Source: Acidobacteriota bacterium (GTDB taxonomy: Bacteria; Acidobacteriota; UBA890; WLXD01). Taken from it: DNA of 64,000 nt. The DNA is taken from assembly GCA_012103255.1 (NCBI GenBank), contig WLXD01000005.1:62001-126000 (forward strand), written 5' to 3'. The translations under genes and the position numbers were made by a program. The first letter of the stretch is position 1; the number at the start of each line of letters is the position of its first letter. This document shows positions 1-8,424 of this stretch, in pieces. The notes beneath the pieces were generated by a model. The model made no database searches. It was not told where the DNA came from and saw only the letters and a list, made by a program, of their open reading frames with translations.

Positions 1-483
1 CCCGAAAGCGAGCTCGCCCGCCGCGGCACGCGCGCGCGCGCCCGGCACATTGTCGAGCAGCCACGCCAGCTTGGTCGCTGAGAAGTAGGGATCAAGCTCC
101 AGTCCCGTGCTCTCGCGGATCAGGTCGGCGTGGCCGTCGGCGCGTAGCTGATCGCACTTGGCTGAGGTGCGGCGGTCCTGCCATACGATCGCGTTGTGCA
201 GCGGGGTGCCGGTAGCGCGGTCCCAGAGCACGGTGGTTTCACGTTGGTTCGTGATACCGATTCCCGCGAGCTCACCGGCGGCAACCCCTGCGCTCTCCAA
301 CGCCTCGCACGCCACGGCGTATTGCGATTCCCAGATAGCTTCTGGGTCGTGTTCGACGAGCCCTGGGGCAGGGAAGACCTGTTCGAATTCTGCCTGCGCG
401 GCACCTCGCGCAACTCCGAGTTCATCAAAGACGATGGCGCGACTGCTGGTGGTGCCCTGGTCGAGTGCGAGCAGAAACGGCAC
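1..483 (-). CDS. glpK: Glycerol kinase, N-terminal part (gene cut by window edge)
   Basis: FGGY-family sugar kinase that phosphorylates glycerol to glycerol 3-phosphate in the cytoplasm. The first 161 codons are present; the 3' part lies beyond the left edge. The product opens with [20 protein letters not shown], which carries the ATP-binding DQGTTSSR motif diagnostic of glycerol kinase, followed by [14 protein letters not shown] and [10 protein letters not shown], also typical of GlpK. The start is a GTG preceded at good distance by AGGAGG. It lies 15 bases downstream of the ABC permease on the same strand, so it may be transcribed with the exporter genes, though no functional link is obvious. 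No glpF or glpD neighbour is visible; the aquaporin at 4525 is on the other strand. Confidence 0.93.
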   Translation of the reverse strand, partial: MPFLLALDQGTTSSRAIVFDELGVARGAAQAEFEQVFPAPGLVEHDPEAIWESQYAVACEALESAGVAAGELAGIGITNQRETTVLWDRATGTPLHNAIVWQDRRTSAKCDQLRADGHADLIRESTGLELDPYFSATKLAWLLDNVPGARARAAAGELAFG

Positions 484-498
484 CGGGAGACCTCCTGT

Positions 499-2427
499 TC
501 AGCCGCGCCCGGCCAGCAGTTCGGCGGACGGGTCGAGTCGGTTCCACAGATTGCCACCGGCGACGGCAAGGGCGAACACAACCGCGAACACTGGGATCGC
601 CCCGGCGAGGCCGAGAATCGGGAACTCCCAGGCCGTGATCGGCACGCCCCAGATCAACATCTGGACGGCCACGATGCCGCCGACCGTCAGAACACCGGGC
701 AATAGCCCTGCAAACAGCATGATCGATAGAGCCATGAACACGAGCATGTGTTGGCCGAATTTCGAGGCTGCCTGCTTCTTGTCGGCCCCCAGTTGGACCC
801 ACCCCGGGAAGGAGAGCGCGGCGACGTTCTCCAGACATGCTGTGAGCGACGTGACGGCGAGTGCGATCGGCAAGTAGCCGATGACGACAAGTGGTGCGAG
901 CGCGAGCCTGTGGACGTTCAGGTAGGCCGCCACATCAGCCTTCATTTCGGCATTACCTGCCAGAAGGCCCAATTCGACCAGAGCGTCGACGCTAAGGAAG
1001 ACAACAATCCCGAACGTGACCTGCAGCAGCACGATGATCACCGGGCCCGCGATCTGGGCGAAGAAGAGACGCAGGCCGTCGATCGGAAGAGTTCGCATGA
1101 TCTCCAGGCGCAGCAGGTCATGACGGAAGTCATTCCGCATTGCCCTCGCGTTGAAGACCGGCGGGATCGCCATGATAGCCAGGCCCACAAACTGGAGCAC
1201 TGCGGCGATCCAACCGGGTAGCAGGCCAACGACGGTCAATCCAAGCGTCACCGCAAGCAAGGCGACCGGAACGGCGAACGCGATGGTCAGCGGCAGTCGC
1301 TGAACCATCATGAGGTTCTTCCACACGATGGCCATTTCGGGGCGACCCTCGGAAAGCAGCTTGAACGGTTCCCAGCGGCGCCGTGCGCGAGTGCGCTTCC
1401 AGAAGTTCGCGCTCTCGGTCGCGCTTCGACTTCGTTTCTTCGCTTCCGCGAGCGCCGTTTCCTCGAAACGCGCTTGTGAACGCACGACCCATTCGTTGTG
1501 CGCCACGAGGATGCCCAGCGGGTAAATCATCGTCGGGAGCCATCCGGGCCCGGCCTGATTCCCCAGACCCCAGAAGATCGGTTTGAGCAGGAGAACCAAG
1601 GGGGTGAGCAGCCAGCCAAGAGTGCTGTTCCAGGCGAGATCCACGAACGCTGCCGCGGTCTCCACGAACACTTCTCCCTCGCGCTCCTTGAGTTTGTCCA
1701 CAACCTCATCGAAGTCCGCGATCGCGACGAGTTCTTCAGGGAGATTCGCGCCGAAGTCGAAACCGATCTGGAGCCCCAGAACGGCGAGGATTACGAGGGC
1801 GGCAACCAAGCCGACCCACATTACGATCTGGTTGCGCCAGCGACGCTGGGCCGAAAGAGCGTCGAGTCGCGCGTACCAGAGCCCGCGCGCTTTGGCGTGG
1901 AGATCCCACAGCGTGAAGAAGGTCCAGAGCGCGACGACCGTGGCAACTGTTCCCACAATGGAGCTCGGCCGGAGGAAGAAGGCCGTGATGGACACTCCGA
2001 TCAGTACGCCTGGCTGGCTCTTGAGTACTCCATATTGAATCAGGGTCCGGCGTCGGATCGGTGCGGGCAACAGGAGGTGGAGTTCGGGTTCGGTGAACTC
2101 GAGACTGTTGCGTCCGAACGGAATCGCCCACCACAAGACGAGACCGATCGCGAGGAAAAGACCGATCACCATCTGGATCGCCTGCCCGATCGGACCGGCC
2201 ATTGCTTCGAGCATCTCGGGCGGAGGGCCGAAGTGGACTTCGACGTCGCCCCAATTGTCCCAGTTACCAATGTCGCCGAATGAGAAGACGCGGCTCATCC
2301 AGAACAGGATCCAGCCGGCGCCTACGAGGAAGCCGAAGAGGTAGCGTGGCTCCTTGAGGCGGCGGACCATCTGAATGATCCGGCCGCGTACCGACCGCAC
2401 GAGAACGAACAGCAGTGCGTTCGTCAC
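499..2427 (-). CDS. ABC-2-type exporter, membrane subunit
   Basis: Large integral membrane protein of 642 residues with roughly ten to twelve hydrophobic segments, for example near residues 29-48, 83-105, 205-225, 380-430 and through most of the C-terminal third. The GTG start overlaps the stop of the upstream ATPase gene by four bases, so the two are translationally coupled and very probably form one exporter. A charged loop before the second membrane cluster (RNDFRHDLLRLEIMRTLPI) resembles the putative ABC exporter families whose ATPase is encoded next door. The substrate cannot be told from sequence. Function as an ABC permease rests mainly on context and topology. Confidence 0.8.
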   Translation of the reverse strand: MTNALLFVLVRSVRGRIIQMVRRLKEPRYLFGFLVGAGWILFWMSRVFSFGDIGNWDNWGDVEVHFGPPPEMLEAMAGPIGQAIQMVIGLFLAIGLVLWWAIPFGRNSLEFTEPELHLLLPAPIRRRTLIQYGVLKSQPGVLIGVSITAFFLRPSSIVGTVATVVALWTFFTLWDLHAKARGLWYARLDALSAQRRWRNQIVMWVGLVAALVILAVLGLQIGFDFGANLPEELVAIADFDEVVDKLKEREGEVFVETAAAFVDLAWNSTLGWLLTPLVLLLKPIFWGLGNQAGPGWLPTMIYPLGILVAHNEWVVRSQARFEETALAEAKKRSRSATESANFWKRTRARRRWEPFKLLSEGRPEMAIVWKNLMMVQRLPLTIAFAVPVALLAVTLGLTVVGLLPGWIAAVLQFVGLAIMAIPPVFNARAMRNDFRHDLLRLEIMRTLPIDGLRLFFAQIAGPVIIVLLQVTFGIVVFLSVDALVELGLLAGNAEMKADVAAYLNVHRLALAPLVVIGYLPIALAVTSLTACLENVAALSFPGWVQLGADKKQAASKFGQHMLVFMALSIMLFAGLLPGVLTVGGIVAVQMLIWGVPITAWEFPILGLAGAIPVFAVVFALAVAGGNLWNRLDPSAELLAGRG

Positions 2428-3158
2428 GATTCCTCGTCCAATCCGGTGGCCTTCAGGAAGATCTCTTCGAGATTTGCGTCACCTTCGAGACCCGGCAGCG
2501 CGGCACGAATACTGTCGAGCGATCCTTCCACGGCTTTCTCGCCCTGCTGGATGATGATGATGCGGCCGCAGATCTCCTCGACGAGATGGAGCATGTGCGA
2601 TGAGACGAGAACCGATGTACCTGCTTCGGCTGTTGCCACTACGGTCTTTTTTACGCGTCGCATCGCGGCCGGGTCGAGCCCGGTCAACGGCTCATCGAGG
2701 ATGAGCACCTTCGGGTCGTGCAGCAGCGCGCACGACAGGATGAGCTTCTGCTTCATGCCGCGCGACAGTTCGCCAGGGAAGTCGTCCTTGCGATCCCAGA
2801 GCGCACTTTCGGTCAGCAACTGTTCGGCTCGCTCTGCCGCGTTCTCTACACCGTAGAGTCGCGCGAACAGCGCCATGTGGTCGCGGACGGTCAGGTAGTC
2901 GAAGAGGTGCGGTTCGTCCGGGACGAAAGCCAGATGCTGGCGAGCCGCGACCGCATCGTTGACGATGTCGTGGCCGCAGATTTCGATGGCTCCACCCGTG
3001 AGCGGGATGATTCCAGCCAGACATCGCAGCGTGGAGGTCTTGCCGGCTCCGTTTGGACCTACCAGTCCGACGATCTCGCCGGGTTCGACGGAAAGCGACA
3101 GGGAATTCACGGCGCGGTGGCCGTCATATTCCTTGATGAGTTCATGGATTCGAATCAA
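2424..3158 (-). CDS. ABC transporter ATP-binding protein
   Basis: Cytoplasmic nucleotide-binding subunit of 244 residues that should power the membrane protein encoded immediately downstream. All ABC motifs are present: Walker A GPNGAGKTS near residue 36, a Q-loop region, signature LSRGMKQK near 133, Walker B LILDEPLTGLDP near 155 and the switch histidine in SSHMLH near 190. The sequence type is that of single-domain exporter ATPases (CcmA/YadG class). The start is TTG, supported by a GAGGAG box nine bases upstream. It is divergent from the phosphatase gene at 3266, with 107 bases between them that must hold both promoters. Confidence 0.92.
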   Translation of the reverse strand: MIRIHELIKEYDGHRAVNSLSLSVEPGEIVGLVGPNGAGKTSTLRCLAGIIPLTGGAIEICGHDIVNDAVAARQHLAFVPDEPHLFDYLTVRDHMALFARLYGVENAAERAEQLLTESALWDRKDDFPGELSRGMKQKLILSCALLHDPKVLILDEPLTGLDPAAMRRVKKTVVATAEAGTSVLVSSHMLHLVEEICGRIIIIQQGEKAVEGSLDSIRAALPGLEGDANLEEIFLKATGLDEES

Positions 3159-3265
3159 CGGGCGCTTCTCCTCGGCCGGATGCTCTCAACTGCCCTGGCG
3201 CAGGGCGGTGATCGCGTCGCGTATCATCGGAGTATCTGCTTGTAAGTTCGGTTCAGGAGACGACG

Positions 3266-4528
3266 ATGGACGCGCGACGGCTTCTCGCCCTCTGCCTGCT
3301 GGTGGCGATCGTACCGGTTCCGCCCGTGTTGGGCAGCCCGGGAGTCGGCAATGGTCAGGAACCCGCTGGGGCGGCAGCGAGTGGACCGCGAGTGGTAGCC
3401 GTTGGCGACATTCATGGTGCATACGATGACTTCGCGAGACTCCTCCAGGTGACAGGACTCGTCGACGAGGATCTGCACTGGGTCGGCGGCGACACAATTT
3501 TCGTGCAAACCGGCGATTTCACGGATCGTGGCTCCGGGGTCCGGGCGGTCATGGATCTCCTGATGCGGCTCGAGCAGGAAGCACCGGCGAGCGGGGGACA
3601 GGTGCTTGTGGCGCTGGGCAACCACGAGGTGATGAACATCATCGGGGAAGTGCGCGACGTGACTCCGGAGATCATGGCGACCTTCGCGGACGAGGACGCC
3701 GAGGATACGCAGGATGACGCCTTCAAGGAGTACGAGAAGAGGGTGCTGAGTTCGGATCGCCGCTGGAGTCAGCTGAGCCGGTCCCAGAAAAGCGATGTGA
3801 AGGACGATTGGGTCGCGGATCACCCTCAGGGCTACGCCGAATACGTCCGCGCAATCGGGCCGGACGGCCTCTACGGGCAGTGGATGCGGCAGCTCCCGTT
3901 CGGAATCGTTGTTCAGGGTGTGCTCTTCCAGCATGCAGGCATCACGCCCGAGTTGACGGGCTGGACGATCGATACAATCAACGCCCGGGTTGCGCAGGAA
4001 GTGCGGGCGTTCGACGCCTATCGAAATCTCCTTTTCGAGGAAGATCGCACTACGTCATTCTCAAATCTCGAGGAGATCATTCGTGGCGCGGCGACCGAGA
4101 CGGACGGCCTTGATTGGCTCGAGGATCGCTCGGCGCATGTGAGCGACCCGCCGGCACTGCATCTTGATCTGGGCTCGGTCAGCAACAAGCGGGACCGATA
4201 CCAGCCTCTGTTCTACTTGAACGACTGGTTCTTGAACGCGGCCGAGGGGCCGCTGTGGTTCCGGGGCTATCAGCGGTGGACCGACGATGAAGGCGAGTCC
4301 CTGGTGCCGCCGTTGCTCGAGGCTCTCGATGTGCGGGCCATTGTCGTTGGGCACACTCCGCAGATCGAAGGTGCGCGCGCGCGATTCGATGGTCAGATTT
4401 TCATGATCGATACTGGCATGTTGACTGAGCGATATGGCGGCGAGGCGATGGCGCTCGAGATCGTCGGTGACCGGTTCACGGCGATCACGCTCGATGGCAC
4501 TCGCATTCCCATGGCGGGCGGATCGTGA
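3266..4528 (+). CDS. Secreted Shewanella-like PPP-family phosphatase
   Basis: Metallophosphoesterase of 420 residues with the dinuclear metal-site motifs of the PPP protein phosphatases: GDIHG (47-51), GDFTDRG (83-89), GNHE (118-121), HAG near 221 and GHTP near 353. The stretch between them (DEDLHWVGGDT, VMDLLMRLEQEA) matches the Shewanella-like phosphatase group closely. A hydrophobic N-terminus ending VLGSPG looks like a signal peptide, so the enzyme is expected in the periplasm or outside the cell. PPP enzymes usually have HGG where this has HAG. The substrate (phosphoprotein or small phosphoester) is unknown. An AGGAG box sits six bases before the ATG. The stop overlaps the aquaporin start. 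Confidence 0.88.
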   Translation: MDARRLLALCLLVAIVPVPPVLGSPGVGNGQEPAGAAASGPRVVAVGDIHGAYDDFARLLQVTGLVDEDLHWVGGDTIFVQTGDFTDRGSGVRAVMDLLMRLEQEAPASGGQVLVALGNHEVMNIIGEVRDVTPEIMATFADEDAEDTQDDAFKEYEKRVLSSDRRWSQLSRSQKSDVKDDWVADHPQGYAEYVRAIGPDGLYGQWMRQLPFGIVVQGVLFQHAGITPELTGWTIDTINARVAQEVRAFDAYRNLLFEEDRTTSFSNLEEIIRGAATETDGLDWLEDRSAHVSDPPALHLDLGSVSNKRDRYQPLFYLNDWFLNAAEGPLWFRGYQRWTDDEGESLVPPLLEALDVRAIVVGHTPQIEGARARFDGQIFMIDTGMLTERYGGEAMALEIVGDRFTAITLDGTRIPMAGGS

Positions 4529-5349
4529 GCCGGACTTCTCAGCGCGAGGCCCTGGCCGAGGCGGTGGGAACGTATTGTCTGGTGTTCGTTGGTGCGGGTG
4601 TGATCTGTGCCGACGCGTACGCTGCTGGGGGCGTGGGGCTTGTCGGTATCGCGCTCGCTCATGGGTTGGCTCTGGCGGCGATTGTCGCCGTCTTCGGTCC
4701 GGTCTCGGGCGCACACGTGAATCCCGCGGTCACGTTCGCAGCACTGCTGAGCGGGGACATGCATGCGGCGCGCGCAGGTATGTACGTGGCGTCTCAACTC
4801 CTGGGCGCCTGCGTCGCAGGACTGACGTTGCTGATCGTGTTCTCTCCGGATGTGTGGGCTCCCGTTGCACTGGGCGGTTCTCAACTCGGAATCGGTGTTG
4901 AGCCGGGCACGGGCATCCTGCTGGAGTCGATCCTTACCTTCTTCCTGGTGCTCACCGTGCTTCACATCAGGGCGGGGAGCACGGCGACGGCTCCAGCCGC
5001 AGGCGTGGCTGCGGGATTTGCCCTGGCAGCCGGGGTCCTATTCGCGGCGGCGATCACCGGGGGCGCGCTGAACCCTGCGAGGGCATTCGGTCCTGCCTTC
5101 GCGGCAGGCATCTGGGAATCGCACTACGTGTACTGGATCGGCCCGCTCGCGGGGGCGGCGGCGGCCGGTGCTGTGGCCCGATTCACCAGCGTCGCTCCGG
5201 TGGATCGCGTCGGTCAGGCGTTTGCCCGTGAGCTCGAGGAACGTGAAGACGCGATTGACGAGGCCGTCAGAAAGATGGACACGCGGGCCGGGCTACGCGT
5301 GGTGGAGAAGTCCGCTACCAGCACCGACGATGAGGACGATTCGCCCTAG
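4525..5349 (+). CDS. MIP-family aquaporin or glycerol facilitator
   Basis: Membrane channel of 274 residues with the two half-helix signatures of the major intrinsic protein family: HVNPAVTF near residue 70 and ALNPARAFGPA near 181, plus about six hydrophobic segments. It would conduct water or small neutral solutes across the inner membrane. The short gap after the second NPA motif (NPAR) and overall length fit aquaporins better than GlpF. A charged C-terminal tail of about 50 residues (ELEEREDAIDEAV and onwards) is cytoplasmic and unusual in length. The start is GTG in a GTGA overlap with the upstream phosphatase, so the two genes are co-translated. It is convergent with the next gene; both stop codons share one CTAG. 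Confidence 0.9.
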   Translation: MSRTSQREALAEAVGTYCLVFVGAGVICADAYAAGGVGLVGIALAHGLALAAIVAVFGPVSGAHVNPAVTFAALLSGDMHAARAGMYVASQLLGACVAGLTLLIVFSPDVWAPVALGGSQLGIGVEPGTGILLESILTFFLVLTVLHIRAGSTATAPAAGVAAGFALAAGVLFAAAITGGALNPARAFGPAFAAGIWESHYVYWIGPLAGAAAAGAVARFTSVAPVDRVGQAFARELEEREDAIDEAVRKMDTRAGLRVVEKSATSTDDEDDSP

Positions 5350-6173
5350 ATCGTGACTCCGAACCATCCCTTCATGGCAAAGGCCAACACGATGGTCAGG
5401 AGAAAGAACCAGACTAGCCAGTGCTGGCCGAAGCCGAGCACCGACAGTTCCCGATCGGGGTAGTGCAGCGCGATCTCAACGGCAGCGCTGTCCGCGGGTA
5501 GCGGCGGCTCAGCCGGGTAGAGGAGTTGGTTCAGAAAACTCGGCGCGAGACGGAAAGGCGATCGCCGAGTGACCGTGTCGTCGACGACGAGCGTCTTGGT
5601 GAGCCGCTCCGATCCGACGATGATGCCAAGCTCGTAGCTCCCAGAAGATTCGGGTACCAGTCTCCAGGCCGTTCCCGGAAGCGCCGCCATCCTGACCGCG
5701 GGCGCATCGAGTCGGACTCCGTCCGGCAGTTCGAGAGAAACGTCGGACGACGCCCCCTCCTGCAGCGTGACCTGCAACAACACCGGCTCGTTGGCCTCGA
5801 GCCCCTCGTAGCCATAGTGGAACTGCAACTGCGCGATGACCAGTACGAACGGCACCATCATGAAAACCATGGGCACCATGTTCAGCCCGAGGTAGCGCAG
5901 GTTGTCGCGCAGAATCGCGCCCTGGGCCTTCAGAATCGCCACGATATCGTCGTTGTAGAGCCGGATCTCGAACAGGCCTGCGGCGATCTTGCGTTTGACC
6001 GCCTCGATTGCGGGCTGATTCGAGGTCGCCTTGTAGCCGAGCAGCATGCCCACGGAACAGAGCGCGGAAATCACCACGAGTCCGATCATCGGAGGCAGAC
6101 TGCGGAAAGGCAGCAGCAAGATGTCGAACACGCCGCCGAGGACGCTGTTCAGAAGGCTCATGACGGTACTCAT
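5346..6173 (-). CDS. Membrane protein with Oxa1/EMC3-like topology
   Basis: Protein of 275 residues ending the sulfate-activation operon. It has one hydrophobic helix near residues 25-47, a charged, helical, lysine- and arginine-containing segment of about 50 residues (EAVKRKIAAGLFEIRLYNDD), a second membrane segment (MVPMVFMMVPFVLVIAQL), an extracytoplasmic beta-rich part of about 100 residues, and a C-terminal membrane helix (WLVWFFLLTIVLAFAMKGW). One membrane helix, a cytosolic helical hairpin and two further helices is the plan of YidC/Oxa1/EMC3 insertases. The family call is a resemblance in layout, not a firm match. It lies 29 bases after the small protein gene at 6203. Confidence 0.6.
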   Translation of the reverse strand: MSTVMSLLNSVLGGVFDILLLPFRSLPPMIGLVVISALCSVGMLLGYKATSNQPAIEAVKRKIAAGLFEIRLYNDDIVAILKAQGAILRDNLRYLGLNMVPMVFMMVPFVLVIAQLQFHYGYEGLEANEPVLLQVTLQEGASSDVSLELPDGVRLDAPAVRMAALPGTAWRLVPESSGSYELGIIVGSERLTKTLVVDDTVTRRSPFRLAPSFLNQLLYPAEPPLPADSAAVEIALHYPDRELSVLGFGQHWLVWFFLLTIVLAFAMKGWFGVTI

Positions 6174-6202
6174 GCGATCGTCGTAGTGGTACGGGGGAAC
6201 GC

Positions 6203-6397
6203 CTAGGAGATGTAACCGAGGCCCTGGAGCTTCTTCCGGATGTCATCCTCGGAGTCGGCCTCCTCGAGAACTGCCAGTTCCTTCTCCAATGCGTGCGTGA
6301 TGAATTCCTCGACTGAGGAATAGCCAGCGATGTCCGCGTACTTCTTGACGCGAGCGAGCAGGTCCGTGTCCAACTTGATCTTGCTACCACCGAACAT
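6203..6397 (-). CDS. Small ribbon-helix-helix-like protein with LGY tail
   Basis: 64-residue protein. The N-terminal part (SKIKLDTDLLARVKKYADIAGYSSVEEFITHALEKEL) looks like a ribbon-helix-helix fold: a short strand, a helix, a turn at GYSS and a second helix. The C-terminal part is acidic and then ends DDIRKKLQGLGYIS, nearly the same as the ends of CysC and of the small protein at 13641. GGAG lies seven bases before the ATG. The gene sits between the phosphodiesterase at 6424 and the membrane protein at 5346. It could bind DNA or act as a small partner protein; the sequence does not decide. Confidence 0.8.
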   Translation of the reverse strand: MFGGSKIKLDTDLLARVKKYADIAGYSSVEEFITHALEKELAVLEEADSEDDIRKKLQGLGYIS

Positions 6398-6423
6398 GTG
6401 CTGTCTCCGGTTGTTGCAGGTGA

Positions 6424-8424
6424 CTACTCAGGGTTGATGACCGTGATCGGCGTGGTGCCGTCCGGGAAATCGTCAATACCGAATTCGGCCAGAAGGGCCG
6501 CCGCGAGATTCTGCAACGATGTGGCCTCGCGCTGCAGCGGGCGACTTGCGAAGAGGACTCCCGGAACTGTCCGGTGATCCATGATGTGGTCACCGGACCA
6601 CTCCTCGGTGTTATCGGTGATGACTTCTTCGGCGATACCGCCGAGGGCGTTGTTGCCGGAGCCGCGAGTGCCGTTCGCGAAACCCACGATGATGTCGGGA
6701 CCGATCTCGAGGTTTCCGCGGTCGTGAAAGTCGCGCTCGCGGATGTAGATCTTGGTAACCGCTGGCTCGCCGGTCACAGGGTCGATTGTCGCGAGCAGGT
6801 CACGCTCAATCTGCTCGAGTAGGGCCATCCGGTCGCCCGGGGCCACCTGGCCCGAAGGCTCGCGGCCCCGCAGGTTCAGATACAGAGCACTGATCCCGAT
6901 GGAGTACGCCCGCGTCCGTCGCCAGTCGACCCCGTTGAAGAACTCCTTCACGGGCAGGCTCGTCTGACGTTGGAGCGTCATGTACCCGTTCTCGACTAAC
7001 CAGGTATTGAGGTTGAACGAGCGGCGCCAGCTGGCGAAACCGTGATCGGACATCACCACCAGCGTCGTGTTGTCGTCGATCGTGTCGAGCGTTTCCCCGA
7101 TCAGCGCGTCGAATTCCTCGTAAATGTTCGGGATCAACTCGCGATACTGATCGTGCAGTGCCGGGTCGTATTGCGGGTGCCCGGTGTCTCGTGTGACGCC
7201 CCACATGACATGTGAGGTCTGATCGCCGCTGCCGAAATAGGAGAACAGGAACCCGCCCTCGAAAGTGTCCCGCAAGTACCGGAACTGCGCGACGGTCTCC
7301 TCGCGGGCGATACGGGTCTGCTCGAGGAACTCGGCGAGATCGAGTACGCCGTTGTTGATCGCGTGGGTGTCCTCGGGCATCTCCTGCGTGTAGAAACGCC
7401 CGGTCACCTCGGCCAGCTCCAGGGCAAACTCCGCGGGCTCGGCGATGGGTAGCGCAGGCGCCATCGGGTCGACCTGAATCGGTGTTACGTAGACTTCGAA
7501 CTCGGGCCGGACTGATTTCAGGAAGAAGCGCACGGCACCGGTCATCGACGCGAGGTAGGGCAGCATTTCGAAGTCGAGCGTCTTCCAGTCGCTCCACTCG
7601 CCGGCCTGCATCACGAATTGCTGAGTGCCGACTTCGAATTTCGCGACGTCCTCGTCAGGGTCGACGTAGACGACGAAGTCGGTGCTGATGGCGTCATTCT
7701 CGGCTTCGGTTAGCGGGTTGTCGTCGAGGCCGATGATCGTGCCTTCGAACTTGCCGTCGATGACATCTGCGGGATAGATGAACCCGCCGCTTACGTCAGT
7801 CTTCATGAACTGGCGGCGGTCGGTCGAAAAGAAGAACGACTCGCCCGGGCTGCCGCGCAGGTCGGGCGTTCCCATTCCGGAGAGTTCCCGCTCGCCCGCG
7901 CCCACTGGCGGGTAGTTGGCCGGCATCCGAACGACGGTTGCCGGAATTCCGGCATCGGCGAGATGCTGCCAGAACGCGGTTCCGTGACGGCCGAGCTTCG
8001 GGTCGCCTCCCCAGAGCGGGAACACGTATCCGGCCATTTTGAACTCAGGCCCGGGAGGCTCGTTCAGGGCCGTGGCCTGGTAGGGGAACCCGAAGGGAAG
8101 CCCGGACGTGAGGTCGCGATGCAAAAAGTCGAAGATGCCGTGACCGCCGGAATCGAGTCCGGTGATGAAGTTCGACCAGGCGACCGGACTCTGCGGCGTG
8201 GCGGCGGTTTCCAGCGGCCCGAACTGACCCTCGCGCTCCATGCGCGCGAGATTCGGAAGGCGACCGGCATCGATCATCTCGCGCACGAGCGTGTAGTCGA
8301 GCCCGTCGATGCCCATGACGATCATGTTCTCGGTGGGCGTTTGGGCGCGCGCTCCAAGACTGAAAAGCGCACCCGCCGCGGCGACGGCAAGAAGGGCGAT
8401 TGCAGAAAGACGGAGTGCCTTCAT
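6424..8424 (-). CDS. Exported alkaline-phosphatase-superfamily phosphodiesterase
   Basis: 666-residue member of the type I phosphodiesterase/nucleotide pyrophosphatase branch of the alkaline phosphatase superfamily. An N-terminal signal peptide (hydrophobic stretch ending SLGARA, about residue 27) places it in the periplasm. Metal-site elements are visible: VMGIDGLD near 37, a candidate nucleophile serine in QSPVAW near 82, VVMSDHGF near 458 and SGDH with MDHRTVPGVLF near 606. The substrate is unknown; members split phosphodiesters, phosphomonoesters or sulfate esters. Its ATG overlaps the stop of the next AP-family gene upstream (ATGA), and GGGAG precedes it by eight bases. It resembles the 8421 product along its length, so the two are paralogues. 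Confidence 0.85.
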   Translation of the reverse strand: MKALRLSAIALLAVAAAGALFSLGARAQTPTENMIVMGIDGLDYTLVREMIDAGRLPNLARMEREGQFGPLETAATPQSPVAWSNFITGLDSGGHGIFDFLHRDLTSGLPFGFPYQATALNEPPGPEFKMAGYVFPLWGGDPKLGRHGTAFWQHLADAGIPATVVRMPANYPPVGAGERELSGMGTPDLRGSPGESFFFSTDRRQFMKTDVSGGFIYPADVIDGKFEGTIIGLDDNPLTEAENDAISTDFVVYVDPDEDVAKFEVGTQQFVMQAGEWSDWKTLDFEMLPYLASMTGAVRFFLKSVRPEFEVYVTPIQVDPMAPALPIAEPAEFALELAEVTGRFYTQEMPEDTHAINNGVLDLAEFLEQTRIAREETVAQFRYLRDTFEGGFLFSYFGSGDQTSHVMWGVTRDTGHPQYDPALHDQYRELIPNIYEEFDALIGETLDTIDDNTTLVVMSDHGFASWRRSFNLNTWLVENGYMTLQRQTSLPVKEFFNGVDWRRTRAYSIGISALYLNLRGREPSGQVAPGDRMALLEQIERDLLATIDPVTGEPAVTKIYIRERDFHDRGNLEIGPDIIVGFANGTRGSGNNALGGIAEEVITDNTEEWSGDHIMDHRTVPGVLFASRPLQREATSLQNLAAALLAEFGIDDFPDGTTPITVINPE

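Noticed and set aside
27-45. GC-alternating stretch (GCGCGCGC) as a regulatory or Z-DNA element
   Set aside because: It lies inside glpK and encodes an Arg/Ala run; codon use alone explains it.
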